Source: Globodera rostochiensis (Eukaryota; Nematoda; Chromadorea; Rhabditida; Heteroderidae). From it: DNA of 64,000 nt. This document shows, piece after piece, positions 1 to 12,355 of the stretch. Every line of letters begins with the position of its first letter. Within the stretch, counting starts at the first letter, position 1. The position numbers were made by a program, and so were the translations under genes. Below the pieces are notes generated by a model that was not told where the DNA came from, did not search any database, and saw nothing but the letters and a program-made list of their open reading frames with translations. The DNA is taken from contig JAEVLN010000003.1 in the NCBI GenBank assembly GCA_018350325.1, positions 83,985 through 147,984 of the forward strand. Reading direction: 5' to 3'.

Positions 1-90
1 TTCTCGCACGTACAACCACGGCATTTTTTGCGGGCATTTAGTGCCATGTAATCCGACTGTTTGTCCGCCCCGTCCACCGGCTTGTCTTGT
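1..90 (-). CDS. possible partial exon at window edge
   Basis: Reading the minus strand leftwards off the window edge gives an open stretch with good codon composition, including the peptides DGADKQSDYMALNARKK and CRGCTCE. An in-frame stop lies a few codons upstream, so if real this is an internal exon that starts near position 90. Its acceptor would be an unusual ACAAG rather than the TTTCAG type seen elsewhere. I do not recognise the protein. The rest would lie outside the window. Confidence 0.25.
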
Positions 91-874
91 CTTGTCTATG
101 TTTGGCATTTTGTTTTTGAATCCATTTTCCCGCCCCCTAAAAGAAATATTATCCCCCCCCCCATCCCCCGAGGCGAATAAATGAAAATTTGAGCCATTTG
201 TAAGCAAATTCTTTTCTTATTTATGCATGTGAATGAACAATTTAAACAAAAATGAATGGAATTTATGGATAATTTTTTGTTTGAAACGAATTTTCTGAGA
301 TTACAATTTTTCAAGAAAAAAAATACTGGACTTTTTTCATTCAAAAATTAATTTTAAATTGAAGAAAACATTTTCCATTATTTCAAAAATAAATTTACAG
401 TTTTTTTAAATTACCAAAAATAAATTCAGACGATTTCATTTTTGAAAAAATATTTGCTTTCTTTAATAATTTAAGATATTTTTCAATTTTAATTTAATTT
501 AAAACATTTGTGGACTTTTTGTCATTTTAAAATTAAGACATTCCATCTCAAATTCATTTTTCACACGCCCAATTTGTAATTCTGCTCAAAACAGAAACAA
601 AAAAAGAGGGCAAAAACGGGGGACAACAACAAAATGTTCGACGGACAAAGGGAAGAAAAAGCGATGGCATTTTTGGTGAGCATTGTTGGCACATTTACCT
701 TTCAATTCCCCCATTTTGAAATATTTATTTTGCCAAAAAACTACAAAAAACGAATTTTAGACTTTAATTGAATTTGTGCCAAAAATTCTAAAACATAAAA
801 AACAACACTTTGATGGAATTTTAAAAACTCGGCATCCCTTAATTAAGCATTGATCAACAAAATCTGTAAAAAAA

Positions 875-3800
875 ATGCCGGGCTGCCCAAAATGCAACAA
901 ATTTTGGCTTTTTCTGATCGCTGCAATATGCTGGGTTTGCCTTCGAATTGATGGTAAAGCAAAGCAAAGCAAAGCAACCAAAACGTTTTTATTTATTTAA
1001 AATTTTTTAAATAAATTCTTAAATTTAAATGTAAATAATTTTTGTATATTCCATTTTTTCACAGCTTTTGGGGCGTTAAGGAAGAAAAGTCAGCAACGAC
1101 AGCAAGCAGCACGACAATTGGTGGTGGGGAGCAGTATCAGCACCAACAGCAGAAGGCCATCGGGTTCAACAACAACAACAACAACAACAACGGACACGGC
1201 AGAAGAATGGGAGGGCCAAAAATGGACGACGGCTGAGGGGGAGGAGGAAGAGGAGGCGGAGGATGATCCGAACAGCAGACTGACCCTTAGGATACGGTAC
1301 AATTCGTTGTGAAAATAATGACCAAAAGGCTACGGTAGAAATTTGCTGTGGTAAAAAGCCCTCAGGATACTGACCAAAGGGTACGGTAAAAATGGCTGTG
1401 ATAAAAGGCCCACAGTCAGACTACGGCCCAAAGGCTACGGTAGAAATTTGCTGTGGTAAAAAGCCCCTTTGGATACGGTACAATTCGTTGCAAAATGACC
1501 AAAAAAAGGCCGTTGCAATTTTGAAAATGCCTTTTGAGCTTAGAAGGATGGCGATCAATCACTGATCAGAACCAAGAAGTTTCAAAAATGAATAGTCATT
1601 TTCGATAAATGATCATCACACTCAGATCATTGATTTTTGATTAAAAATGATGCTATTTAAGCTCCAAAGCTCGGCCCTACAGACGGCCGGTGAAGCATTC
1701 CAACGGTAAAATACAAATTAAAATAATAAAAAATTTGATTAATTTTTAGACCCAATTGAAGTCCATGTCCGGTCCAGTCTCTACCAAATTGTGGACTTGG
1801 TTTGCGCCTCATATTTATCATTTTTTAAATTGTTTTAATTAAATATAAATTATAAAAAAGTAATTTTAAATGTAAAAGGACCAGCGCAACAATTTGGCCA
1901 CATTGGCCGCATATTTTGATGTGTGTTGGCTGGACGTATTTTTGCCGTGGAACAGCAGCGAATTTGATGGCATTACCACAACATTTGTGCCACTTCGATG
2001 GGTCGGTGATCAATTTTTTTGGAGTTTTTTTTAATTCATTTTACAAAACAAAAAATTTTTGTTTTGCCAATTTTCTTAATAATTAATTGATTTTTCTGAC
2101 TGCGCTTTCTTCTTTCATCGTAAATAAAAAATAAAATAAAGTAACATTACATTACATTACACAATTATTTTATCAAAAAGGTGGTTGATTTCGAGAAATT
2201 TTAAAATTTCAAATTTAAAAAAAATGTTTATGTTATTTCTAACTTAATTACAGGTTTGGAGACCAGAATTTTACCTCTATCACAGGTAAAAAAAGCTGTT
2301 TTATTGTTTATAAAATCATTCTCTTAAAATTGCTTTTAATAAAACTAACTTATTTTAAGCATCATTTTAAAAATTAAAATTAAATTTAAAAATTAAAATA
2401 GATTTAATTTAAAAACAACACGTCAAATTTAATTTAAGCATCCAAAGTCGAACACCGGACTTCGATTCGGCCGCAATGGTTGAGGTGCGAAGTGACGGCA
2501 CCGTTCGACTGTTTGTGCCGATTACTTCGCGCGCACTTTGCCCAATCAATGGTACGGTAGTTTTCGTTGCGATACATTTTTTGGTTTAAAAAGCCTCTTT
2601 GTTTGTTCAGTCAAATACTTTCCGTACGACACGCAGAACTGTACTTTTTTGGTAGGCATTTTTAAATTATATATAAATAAAATATGACAAATTGAAAGTA
2701 AGTACAAAACAATGTTTAAATAAAAAAGACACAGTTTTAATTATTAATTTAAAAATGTTTTTTTGTTAAATTCACAACAATTAATTCATTAAAAGCTCAA
2801 ATTTGTGCCCTTAATGGCTCGAAAAATGGCCCCCAAATGTTTTATGTTAATTTATAAAAAAGACAAAAAAATTGAACCAATTTTAAATAGAATTTATTTT
2901 TCCAAAAAATTCAAATCAAAATAATTAAGCAAAATATTGCGAAAATTTGTTCAAAATTCATGCGCTGAACGGCACCGGCGCCATTCTTTTTGTGGCCCCC
3001 ATCTGGCCCATTTTCTGCGCTGGAACCATCTGAAAGGCGCGGGAATATGTTCAAAACAAATTGCAAAATTTCCAAAAATTGGCCAACAAAAACCAATCAA
3101 AATGGGCCATAAGCTAAAATAATTTCAAAAAAAATTCCCATACAAAAACAAATTAATTTACTGTTTGGCACTTTGCTGGGCCCGACAACCGCCCCCGAGG
3201 CGTTCTTTGGTGCCGGTGTGGTGCCCGGAGGCAAACTTTTTGCCCGAGTTGCCGACGTACTTTTTGTTGTGCTCGTCGTACTGGTGCTGGTGCTGGTGGT
3301 GATGGGCACCGCCGGCACTTCGTCCGCCAACTGTTCACATTTGCGCGGCGCGGAAAAAATCTGTGTACAATTTTAAATTATTTAAAATATTCCAAAAAGT
3401 ATTTTAAATAAAATTGATTATTGGCATTTTGCCAAAAAGCGGACACTTGCGCGGCGCGGAAAAATCTGTGTACAATTTTAAATTTAAATTTAAAATATTC
3501 CAAAAAGGTATTTAAAATTTAAAATTGATCATTGGCATTTTGCCAAAAAGCGGTCGGTCACCCACACACCTTCTCATGCACAACAATGTTGGACGTATAG
3601 CAAAGTTTGGCGTCCGGCATGGCGCACCGGTGCGCATCGCCTGCCGTCGCCGCCGCGGTGCTGCCCGGCGCACGAGGGCACACGCTGTGCTGCGGCATGG
3701 CGGTGCACAGCGCGTCCAGCAGACGCAGCTCGTGCAGCTCCTTCTCCGGACGGTCTTTGGTCAACCAAAAGTGGAGCGTCTAAACTTTTGAATTTTAAAT

Positions 3801-6800
3801 CGATTTGCGCGCTTGCTGATCAACGACCAAAAATCCCAAAATGTGTGATCATTGTGTGGTGATCTATTCAAAACTGACCGATTCATTGGGGTCACACAGC
3901 GGCTCAACATCGATGCCCAGCTCGTACTGGTTGAACTTCGGGTCCAGCCTAGCTGTTGCGGCAACCTTTCAATTGAAATTGTTTAAAAAGTCGGAAAAGC
4001 CGTTGCAGCAAAAATGGCACGCGCGCAGTACCCCGGGTTCGGTGCTGTACGGCTCGGTCAGGTTGTATTGCACGTGCACCGGCGTCATGCCGGACGCCAT
4101 GTCGAGCAGAAATCGGCGCGACTCCTCGTAGACAAATGGTGACTGTTTGCCGTAGGTGTACTGGACAGCGTACAGCTTGCCCGGCTCCATGTTGTCCAGC
4201 ACGTACTGCTCGCCCTCCTTTTTGGTGCTGAAATGTGTGTGTGTGTTTCATTGAAAAGCGCAAATATATATTTTTGAATTTGTTTAAAACATTTATACTT
4301 GAACGTTTTGAAGCGAATTGTGGAATTGTCCGCCTTTTTGGCCTCAGGAATTGCGATCGCTGTCAATTGGACGTAGGCATCGGCTTCTTCAGCTTTTTCT
4401 ATGCAAATTATAGACGAATTTAATTGTGCCAAAATTCGAATTTTTTTCAAAATTTGCCTCCGTCGGCGCCGCCGCCGCTGAAATTTGTTTGAACGATCAA
4501 ATCACCGCCGTTTGGCGCCATTTCGTAGCCGACAAATTCGCTTAAATCGAAGGCATCAAAAATTATGCCAAAAAAAAACATTTAAAAAAAATTGCGCGGC
4601 AAAAAATTTTGTGCCGTAATTGCGTGCTGGCGCTGATCGGCTCAATTTGCTCGCAGTGTTGTGTTGCGGGGCGCCGGAAGGTGTGCCGACGCGACTCGGC
4701 GAGCAATTCCGCGTTCCAACAAATTCTGGCAAAATGTTTTGAATTACCTAATTAACAATTTAAATGCATCCAAAAAAGGGCATATTTTTGTTTATATTGT
4801 AAAATTCGAATAAAAAATGGCAATTTTCTCCAATTAATTTAATTTTCCAAATTTTTGTCGGGGAAAAAATTGCCTTGGACAATTTTTGGGCTTTATGGAC
4901 GCGACCATCGTCCGGGCCGTCCCGTTTCGCTGTTCCGCCACCTTAAAACATTTAAATTTATTATTTTATGCAACTAATTTTGTATTATTTTATTTTTTTT
5001 ATATTTTTCACCTCAAAATGATTTTCCAGTCGAATTTCGACGGATTTGTCAATTTCGCGAGCGCGCAAATGCAATTGCTTATACTTTATTTGCTCAGCGC
5101 AAAACAGCGTGATGTTGGCCAATGCGTCCAAATTTGGCCGAAAATATTAACAATAAAATATTAAATTAACAAATAAAAATAAATTCAATTATTTTTAGTA
5201 ATTAAAAAATGTTAAAAAATTTATTATTAAAACTAGAGATAGGATTCTCGATCGAAATCTTGATCAACTAAATTTTACGAGATCTTAGTGCTTTTTCGTG
5301 ATTCTCGATCGAAATCTCGATGTTTTTTGATCAAAAATTTTTCGAGTTTCTCTCGATCGGTCCTCAAAAGTGCAATCTCTAATTAAAACGCGTAGGTAAT
5401 AAATAATATTATTATTAATTTAATTTAAATTGCCTTTCATCCGGATGTTGCTCCCATCGCATTGTAAGCACTAAATTTTCCAACGATCGACCGCTGTCCC
5501 CGTAGCGTTGCGCTCTAAAATATTTAATTACAAATTTAAATTTAATTATATTTAATTACAAATTTAAATTTAATTAAAATTCAAACAAAAAAACATTTAA
5601 ACATTTAAATACCTGACACTGACCACCGGCGGGTTCCCGTCCTCCTGTGTGCCGTCCACCCGATGCGTTTTCACCAAATGGGCCTCCTCATTTGTGTAAA
5701 TGGCCGACCCGCCCGCATAACTTTTGGAACAAATTAAATGAATACACTTTAATATGCCGTGCTTTCACTCTTTAATCCCCCATGGGGGATTATTTTTCAA
5801 CCTGCTCAGAGAATAAAAAGTTTCGGAATTAAAATTATATTTTTTATTGAAAGGGTTTATTTGATTTTCGATTTCTAAAATTCAATTTAAATTAGCGCCT
5901 GAATTAATTGATGCCAAATTTATTTAGAACAATTTAAATTTCCATCTTTAAAAATATATACTTTTATTATTTTTCTCTTTTTTAAAAATTTTAATTACTA
6001 AAAAAATTTAACTCTTTTTTTTTTGTTGTTTATTTTAAACAAAAAATGTTCACTGTTGTTCGGAGCGGAAATGCACGCCGTACCACCGGTTAGGCTGAAG
6101 CCAATTCACTGTGTACCGGCCTGAATTTGTTTTTTTGTTTTTTGGCATCCCCCCCCCCCAGTGATACACGAGAGTCTCGGTCTCAAGTCTCGGGGTCAAG
6201 TCTCGGTCTCGGTATCGAGTCTCGAGTCTCGGTAAATTTTGAGTCTCGTGCATCACTACCCCCCCCCCCCCAATTTTTTTCGAATTTTTACCTCTGGTCA
6301 AAATCAACATAATGCCAGTCAAATTCATTGGCGGAAGCTCTTCCCCCGTGACAATGTCCACAATTGAAATCTTTTGCAAAAAAATTTAAAAATATTTGAA
6401 CACTTTTGTTGAAATTATATAAATTTCATTTTTGAAACATTTTAAAACTCTTTAAAATTAAAATTTGAATTTTTTCAAAATTTTTGCCAAAAAATATGTG
6501 GGCCTACCGCCACTCGCGCCGTGTCCGGCGGCCCTTGGCGTGTGCTGGTGATGATCAATTGTGTTGAGGACACATCAATACTTTCAATCTAACGCAAATT
6601 AAGTCATTTTTGAGCATTAGTGATATAAAATTTAACAAAAAAAAAATTTAAAAATAAGAAAATTTATTAAATTTATTTCACACAAATTTTAATAGAACTC
6701 ATGCATTCTTGTTATTAAAAACTCGACCTGGTCGACCAGTTCATTGGCCGGATTGGGCGGCTGCTGGGTTGTGGTGGCCAATTGTTGTTCAGCAACAATA

Positions 6801-9800
6801 ACCGTGGCGATCGGCACCGGGGGGAGCTGTTGTTGTTGTTGGCCATTTATTGGCGGAATTTGGCCATTCATTTGTGGAATTTGGTCATTTATTGGAGGGA
6901 TTTGGACATTTATTTGCGGGATTTGGCCATTTATTGGCGGAATTTGGCCATTCATTTGTGGAATTTGGGCATTTATTTGCGGAATTTGGGCATTTATTTG
7001 CGGGATTTGGCCATTTGTGAACGGGAGTCGGGTCAGCGGGACAATAACACAAATTGTGGCAATAAAAGTATTCATGTCTGACAAAACAGTGTGTCTGGAA
7101 TCAAAAAAGGCACATTTAAAAAAATAAATATAAAAAAGGAACTAAAAAAGATTGCAATTTTAACGAACATAAAAAATAAACCTTCAAAAAATTGAGTAAA
7201 ATCTGCCAAAATTTGTTTGATTTCCAAGGAAAATTGCGAGTTTTTAAAATTTTTTTGTTAGTTTATTTGGCCTGGCGTTCGATAATTTTACAAAAAAATT
7301 TCTTTATACAAAATTTTTACGCGTTTTGGATGATCGCCAAAAATTGCTGCTTATGATTTTATTTTTGCAAAAAATTCATTGGGAAAATGGTGCACATACA
7401 CACCACACCTGTTGAAGGCTTTTGCCCCCTCTAACCGTACTATTTAACGGAATTTGCCCTCCGGGGAGAAAGATTCATTCTGCTCGGGTGGCCAAATTTG
7501 TGGCCCCGCCGGCGATTTCTCTGGAGCGTTTTGGCCTTTTAAGGCCCCCTGGCCATGGGGCATAATTGTGAGGTGCTCGGCCCCCTCCCACCACCCAATT
7601 TTTGGGCCTGCCATGGAAACGACAAATTTTGGAAGAAATGTGTAAAAATTCCAATAGGGGGGAAGGGGTAACATAAAAGTTTTCAACAATACAAATTTGA
7701 TTTTTTTTGATTAAAAATATAATTCAAATTCTAAACATTTTTAGCTAAAATTCTATAATATTTTATCTTTTTAAATTCAATTTGTTACAAAAAAAAATAT
7801 ATTATAATCATGAAATATTTGGAAATCGTAATTTTTGCGTGTTAAACTGAGAATGAATTGCATTTTGTTTATCAGAAATCTGTCACAATCAGCAGATTGA
7901 CTAAAAACCTAATTTTTAAATTTATTTGAACGAAAGCACAAAACGCCAGAGTTATAAACAACAAATTTTAAATTTCAGATTGGCTCCTGGTCTTACCAGT
8001 CCGAATTTGTTCGTCTCATTGTGGACGAGCGTGACGTGTTCCTGGGCGATTTCTATGACAACCAGGAGTGGCTTCTGGTTGGTGTACATTAGAGCCCGGA
8101 CTTGATCTTCGAGCGAGATCTCGAGTCAAGATTCTCGAAAAAAATCTCGGTCTCAAAAAATCTCGTGAAACTCATTTTTAGTCGAGCGAGATCTCGAGGT
8201 CGAGATTTCTCGAGAATCTCGTCGAGATTTTTCGAGATCTCGAAACGAGATCTCGTCTCGTTCCGGGCTCTAGTGTACATCATCGCCACCGGCGTTCAAA
8301 TATTTCCCCCCAAAAAAAAAAACGCAATCCGTCGTTGGCAGGTGGACGCCACGGTTTCCAACGGGTCCATGCTGTACTTGGCCAACGAGTCCTTCTCCAC
8401 CGTGCAGATTCAGTTGCTGCTCCGGCGCCAGTCATTCTACTACGTGTTCAACTTGGTCTTCCCCACCACATTGGTCAATTTTAGGGGGGGGGGGGATTTT
8501 AAAAATAAATTTTTGACATTTTTTTGGATTTTATTATTGTATAATTGTGGCAGGTCTCACTGGTCGCGGTGATCGGTTTCCATGCGCCGATCAACGCAAC
8601 GGGAAGGCGGGAAAGCAAATTTCGACTTGGCGTTATGACATTGGTACAATTTTTGTGTAAAATAAAAAATATTTAAAAATTCACTTTTGCGCATAAAGAG
8701 GCCGATGAAATTTAAAAATTTAATTTTTATTTTTTGTGTGACATTTAAATTTTTTAGAAAAGAATTTTTTCTTAGGATTATGACAATTGCAATTGAAAAA
8801 GTTTTTAAAGACTTTAAAATTTAATATTTATTTATTTGAAAAAGAGCATAATTTTTTACATTTATTTTAATTCAAATTGTGTAAAATTTAAATCAAAAAA
8901 ATTCAAATTTTGCCAGCTGAGTTTGTCGGTGATGTTGCTGATGCTGGTGGACGAGATGAAGTTCGCGTTGGAGTCCATCCCCGGCCAGCGCGGCTCCTTC
9001 TCCGATGTGCCGTTGATAGGTGCCGGCAAAAGTTTTTTCAAAAAAAATGTTTTTTTAAAATTTTTCAGGAATTTATTATATGTCGCTTATTTCGGTCATC
9101 TCCGTGGCCACCTGCACGTCGTCCATTTTTGTGCACCTCGAAAAATATGCCATCCGAAATCCGGGCTTTCAAGTAAATTATAATAAACTAATTATTTGTT
9201 ATAAATAATTTAATTCCTATACCTTTTGTTTGATAATTAATAAAATTGATTTAAAATTCTGTTTTAATAAAAATACTTCAAATCTTTAATAAATCTATGT
9301 TTGTTGTAGTATTTATGAATTTGATAATGAAAAAGTAAATTCTAAATTCTCAGACAGTAATAAATTGGGTTGACGGCAGGCACCCCAACGTCGCCGGGGT
9401 TGAGACGATTTTTGCGGAAAAATTTCTGGGCCTCGGAACACCGGTTTCCGGCATTTTTGGGTTGCCAGTGTTGGAATTCCGATTTTTTCGGAAAAATTTC
9501 TGGGCCTCGGAACACCGGTTTCCGGCATTTTTGGGTTGCCAGTGTTGGAATTCCGATTTTTTCGGAAAAATTTCTGGGCCTCGGAACACCGGTTTCCGGC
9601 ATTTTTGGGTTGCCAGTGTTGGAATTCCGATTTTTTCGGAAAAATTTCTGGGCCTCGGAACACCGGTTTCCGGCATTTTTGGGTTGCCAGTGTTGGAATT
9701 CCGATTTTTTCGGAAAAATTTCTGGGCCTCGGAACACCGGTTTCCGGCATTTTTGGATTGGGCCTCGGAATACCGGATTTCCGGCCATTTTTTGAGGGTT

Positions 9801-11451
9801 CTCGGGTGCCCATTCCGGGTGCCAACAATTCTATTTAGGTAATTATAATAATTAATAAATTTGCTGGTGAACACTTTCAGTCTGTGCCCCAATGGTTGCG
9901 CTTTTTGTGTGCCAAACAATTGTTTTGTTGTTATGTGCCAACGCGGGTTCGCCTGGACAAGGGCGACGAATTTCGGCGGAATAAGGCAAAATTTTTTTAA
10001 TTCAAATTATAAATCAAAAATAATATTTTCAGAATATTCGATGTGATCACTTCTCATCTTCGCTGGACTCCACAAATTTTCGCACCTTAATTCCCACTGA
10101 GGTACCGCCTATATGTTAGAGTAGGTCGGGATCGGAACCACTCCAAAATCTCTTAGGGATGCTACCGGGTAATCCCGGTCCTACCTGGATCGGGATTTCG
10201 ATGTTTCAAAATCAGGATTTCGATGTTAAAAACCGGGATCGGTTTGATGTTTCAAAAACCGGGATCGGTTTGATGTTCAAAACCCGGGATCGGTTTGATG
10301 TTCAAAACCCGGGATCGGTTTGATGTTCAAAAACCGGGATCGGGATTCCAAAAATCCGGATAATCCCGATGCTTCATAACTCAAACAATATTTTTTAGCT
10401 TAATTTTGCCGATTTTCAACAACGAAATGCGCAACAAATTGCAGCCGGTAACGCAACATTGGAAGAACCGCCGGCGGTGATGCTCAATTCAAGCAGCACA
10501 GCCGCACTGCTCCATTCTGTCGCCGGGGGCGTCGGCTCAAACTGTGGGCAAAATGCCAGAAATAAATTTTCTATTTTTAAATTAGTGGCGGTGAAAAAAC
10601 GATTGGCAAAACGAGATCTATTTTGTTTCGGCATATTATACTGTATCATGTAGAATTCGGTTACTGTATTACGTAGAATTCGGTAAAAAGTTGGCATTTT
10701 TGCTTGAGGAAAAATTTCCGATTCCTGCTTTTTTTGATCTAAAATGCGAGTCCCGGTTTCGGGCGGGACGAGAATTTTTAGGAAATTTCCGATTTCTGCA
10801 CCTCCGGACTTAAGGACTTTAAAAATCTCGATCAAGCCCAAATTTTGTCGATCGGGATTGATTTCGATTGGATGAATCTCGATCAATCCGTGCACTTTCT
10901 TTGGTGTTGCGTTTGCTTGTCCTTTTTAGTTTTGTTTTTACAGATTTTTATTTTGTGCCAAAAATTTAGCCACCGGCGGTTTGGAGGCCCAACGTCTGGA
11001 CAGCAAATTGGATTTATTGATTGTGTTGCTTCGCGAATTGTTGGAGGTGAATAAAATATATATTAAAATATAATTTTTTTTTAAATAAATAAAAATGTTT
11101 AGGCCCGTAGGGAATTGCGCTCAAGGGGCCAATTGCCAATGTATTGGGAGAGAGTGATTCGGAGGTTGGAGCAGTGTTCGTTGTGCTTTTATTTGGCTAT
11201 TTTGGCACTGAATATGTGAGAAAAAAAATTCTAATTAATTATTTTTAAATAATTATTATAGAAAATTACCTAATTACTTTTAAATGGATTTAAATTTATT
11301 ATTAGTAAAAAATGGTTAAAATAGATTTAAAAAACTTATTATAGTTTATTTAAAATAACAATTAAATTGATAGTACAAATAACATTTTTAGAAATTTACT
11401 AAATTTTTTTTTGTCAGATTTTGCTTTATGTGGCCAGAGCTGTGGTACTGA
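875..11451 (+). CDS. Cys-loop ligand-gated ion channel subunit (nicotinic-like, non-alpha)
   Basis: Pentameric ligand-gated channel subunit of the plasma membrane. Exons with matching phase: 875-953, 1065-1296, 1683-1705, 1750-1799, 1879-2001, 2254-2285, 2439-2551, 2611-2651, 7979-8077, 8342-8473, 8554-8643, 8917-9019, 9069-9172, 9881-9985, 10033-10101, 10399 to an unresolved donor, 10970-11046, 11103-11215, 11418-11451. It begins with a hydrophobic signal (FWLFLIAAICWVCL), then a Thr/Glu-rich stretch. The ligand domain has VWRPEFYLYHR and the Cys-loop CPIN..KYFPYDTQNCTFL followed by IGSWSY. M1 is SFYYVFNLVFPTTLVSLVAV, M2 LGVMTLLSLSVMLLMLVDEM, M3 in 9069-9172, and M4 ends FCFMWPELWY-stop. There is no vicinal Cys pair before M1, so it is a non-alpha or orphan subunit. 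The intron after 9985 is GC-AG. The exon-16 donor could be at GCCG|gtaacg or AACT|gtgggc. Family assignment is sure; ligand and ion are not known. Confidence 0.9.
2911..7075 (-). CDS. nested secreted, probably GPI-anchored protein, unknown function
   Basis: Multi-exon gene lying wholly within the 2652-7978 intron of the channel gene, on the opposite strand. It starts with a signal peptide (MNTFIATICVIVPL) at 7075. Next come about eight 7-residue repeats of the form QIP(Q/P)(I/M)N(x) between 7020 and 6840, a poly-Gln, and ANELVDQVEFLITRMHEFY. Further open, well-spliced segments lie at about 6590-6510 (IDVSSTQLIITS), 6370-6290, 6115-6054, 5705-5612, 5515-5440, 5130-5040, 4944-4880, 4730-4600, 4550-4450, 4430-4300, 4230-3970 (NMEPGKLYAVQYTYGKQSPF), 3935-3885, 3770-3560 and 3340-3160. 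The last of these is a Thr/Ser/Lys/Pro-rich stalk. The final exon, after CTTTCAG at about 3022, ends in the hydrophobic tail IFAIFCLIILI-stop, as in GPI-attachment signals. Two introns appear to start with GC. I do not recognise the family; the fold of the N-terminal repeats of sequence could be fibronectin-like (inference). Confidence 0.7.
5234..5381. mobile_element. hAT-type MITE with 8-bp target duplication
   Basis: 148-bp palindromic element starting TAGAGATAGGA and ending TGCAATCTCTA, flanked on both sides by ATTAAAAC (5226-5233 and 5382-5389). The interior is self-complementary (TCTCGATCGAAATC). The 8-bp duplication and TAGAG ends fit the hAT superfamily (ends YARNG). It has no coding capacity. 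Confidence 0.85.
6159..6258. mobile_element. hAT-type MITE inserted in a poly-C tract
   Basis: 100-bp element with ends CAGTGATACACGAGA and TCTCGTGCATCACTA and a GTCTCGG-rich interior. Both sides are runs of C, so the 8-bp duplication reads CCCCCCCC but cannot be proved because the site is homopolymeric. Confidence 0.65.
8090..8272. mobile_element. hAT-type MITE in the channel intron
   Basis: 183-bp element with perfect 11-bp terminal inverted repeats TAGAGCCCGGA / TCCGGGCTCTA, flanked by the exact 8-bp duplication GTGTACAT (8082-8089 and 8273-8280). The interior is a long TCGAGAT palindrome. It starts 12 bp inside the intron after the 7979-8077 exon. Confidence 0.9.
9405..9780. repeat. 74-bp tandem repeat, about five copies
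   Basis: Near-identical 74-bp units (GGGCCTCGGAACACCGG...GGAAAAATTTCT) in the intron between channel exons 13 and 14, followed by a truncated unit at 9758. Units contain short inverted repeats (CCGGTTTCCGG, TTCCGATTTTTTCGGAA). Because 74 is not a multiple of three and the unit lacks stops, long ORFs appear on both strands. I treat them as artefacts. Confidence 0.9.
10105..10380. repeat. CGGGATCGG element with internal 25-26-bp tandem repeats
   Basis: The stretch begins TAGAGTAGGTCGGGATCGG, which resembles the ends of the element at 20929. It contains about five copies of a unit close to AACCGGGATCGGTTTGATG before ending near ATAATCCCGATGC. It lies in a channel intron. I could not find a clean target duplication. 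Confidence 0.6.
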
Positions 11452-12355
11452 CAGAAAGAAAATGCCAAAAATATAAAAAAAAACTCCAGTGATCACAAAA
11501 TCATTTGTTTGTTTGTTTTTTGTTTTACGTCGCACTTTTTTCCTCCTAATCATTTAACTTTTATCAAATTAAAATTAAAATTAAATACAAAACAATGCCA
11601 AAAATAATTAAATTCTTTTTTAAAAAATTAATTTAAACAAAATGAAATAATTGATAATTGAGAAAATCAATTCGGATCTGACGATCGGCGGCAATTTGCG
11701 CACAAAAAAAAAAGTGATCGATTCCAAACGACAAATGTATTCAACTAACAAAACATCCATTAAGAAATATATTTATATATAATTTAATATATTTAAACAA
11801 TGAAATAATTTAGTAAAATTAAAACTTTAAATTATCATATAAAATCAACTTTGGCGTAATATTTTTTCACCAGTCTCCGATCAAAGTACACAAATTTTTA
11901 GGTGATCTGCCGGCGGCCGTGCACAGACTTTGGGGGATCAATGATTAATTAATTGCCTTGGGGGGAATTAATTAATTGCCTTGGGGGGGCCAACCGCCCG
12001 AATATTTTTGGCCTTTGTCTGCTGGTGGGGGGCCCAGACAGCGGCCGGCTGGACGGCGCCTACGGCGACGACAACAAAAAACCGCCACCCAATTTTTTTA
12101 TCTTAAAAACTCAAAAATATAAAAGGATTGGATACAAACAAAAATTGTGCATAAAAACAATAATTATTATTATTAAATGATTAATATTTTTTGTCATTTG
12201 TTGTTGTGCAGCAAAACAATATATATAAATATTATGATTTTATATTATGTATGTTCAGACAATTTAATTTAGATATTATATAAGCTTCGCGTTGTTCCCG
12301 AATTTGTTCAATTTGTGCAAAATATTTAAATTTAATTACTATTTTTTGAGAGAAA
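11452..12355. other. intergenic AT-rich stretch
   Basis: Mostly AT-rich low-complexity DNA between the channel gene and the glucosylceramidase gene. A GC-richer island near 11960-12080 is open on the plus strand (DSGRLDGAYGDDNKKPPP) and could be a stray exon, but it has no start or convincing splice partner. A 5' region for the downstream gene must lie here, but I see no specific site. Confidence 0.4.

Noticed and set aside
3525..3791. Plus-strand ORF of 88 codons
   Set aside because: It is antisense to an exon of the nested minus-strand gene, whose frame joins the neighbouring exons.
8102..8290. Arg/Ser-rich ORFs reading RSRGRDFSRISSRFF on both strands
   Set aside because: They are translations of a palindromic hAT-type MITE with exact target duplication.
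9313..9919. Overlapping long ORFs of 100-189 codons on both strands
   Set aside because: They come from a stop-free 74-bp tandem repeat whose length is not a multiple of three.
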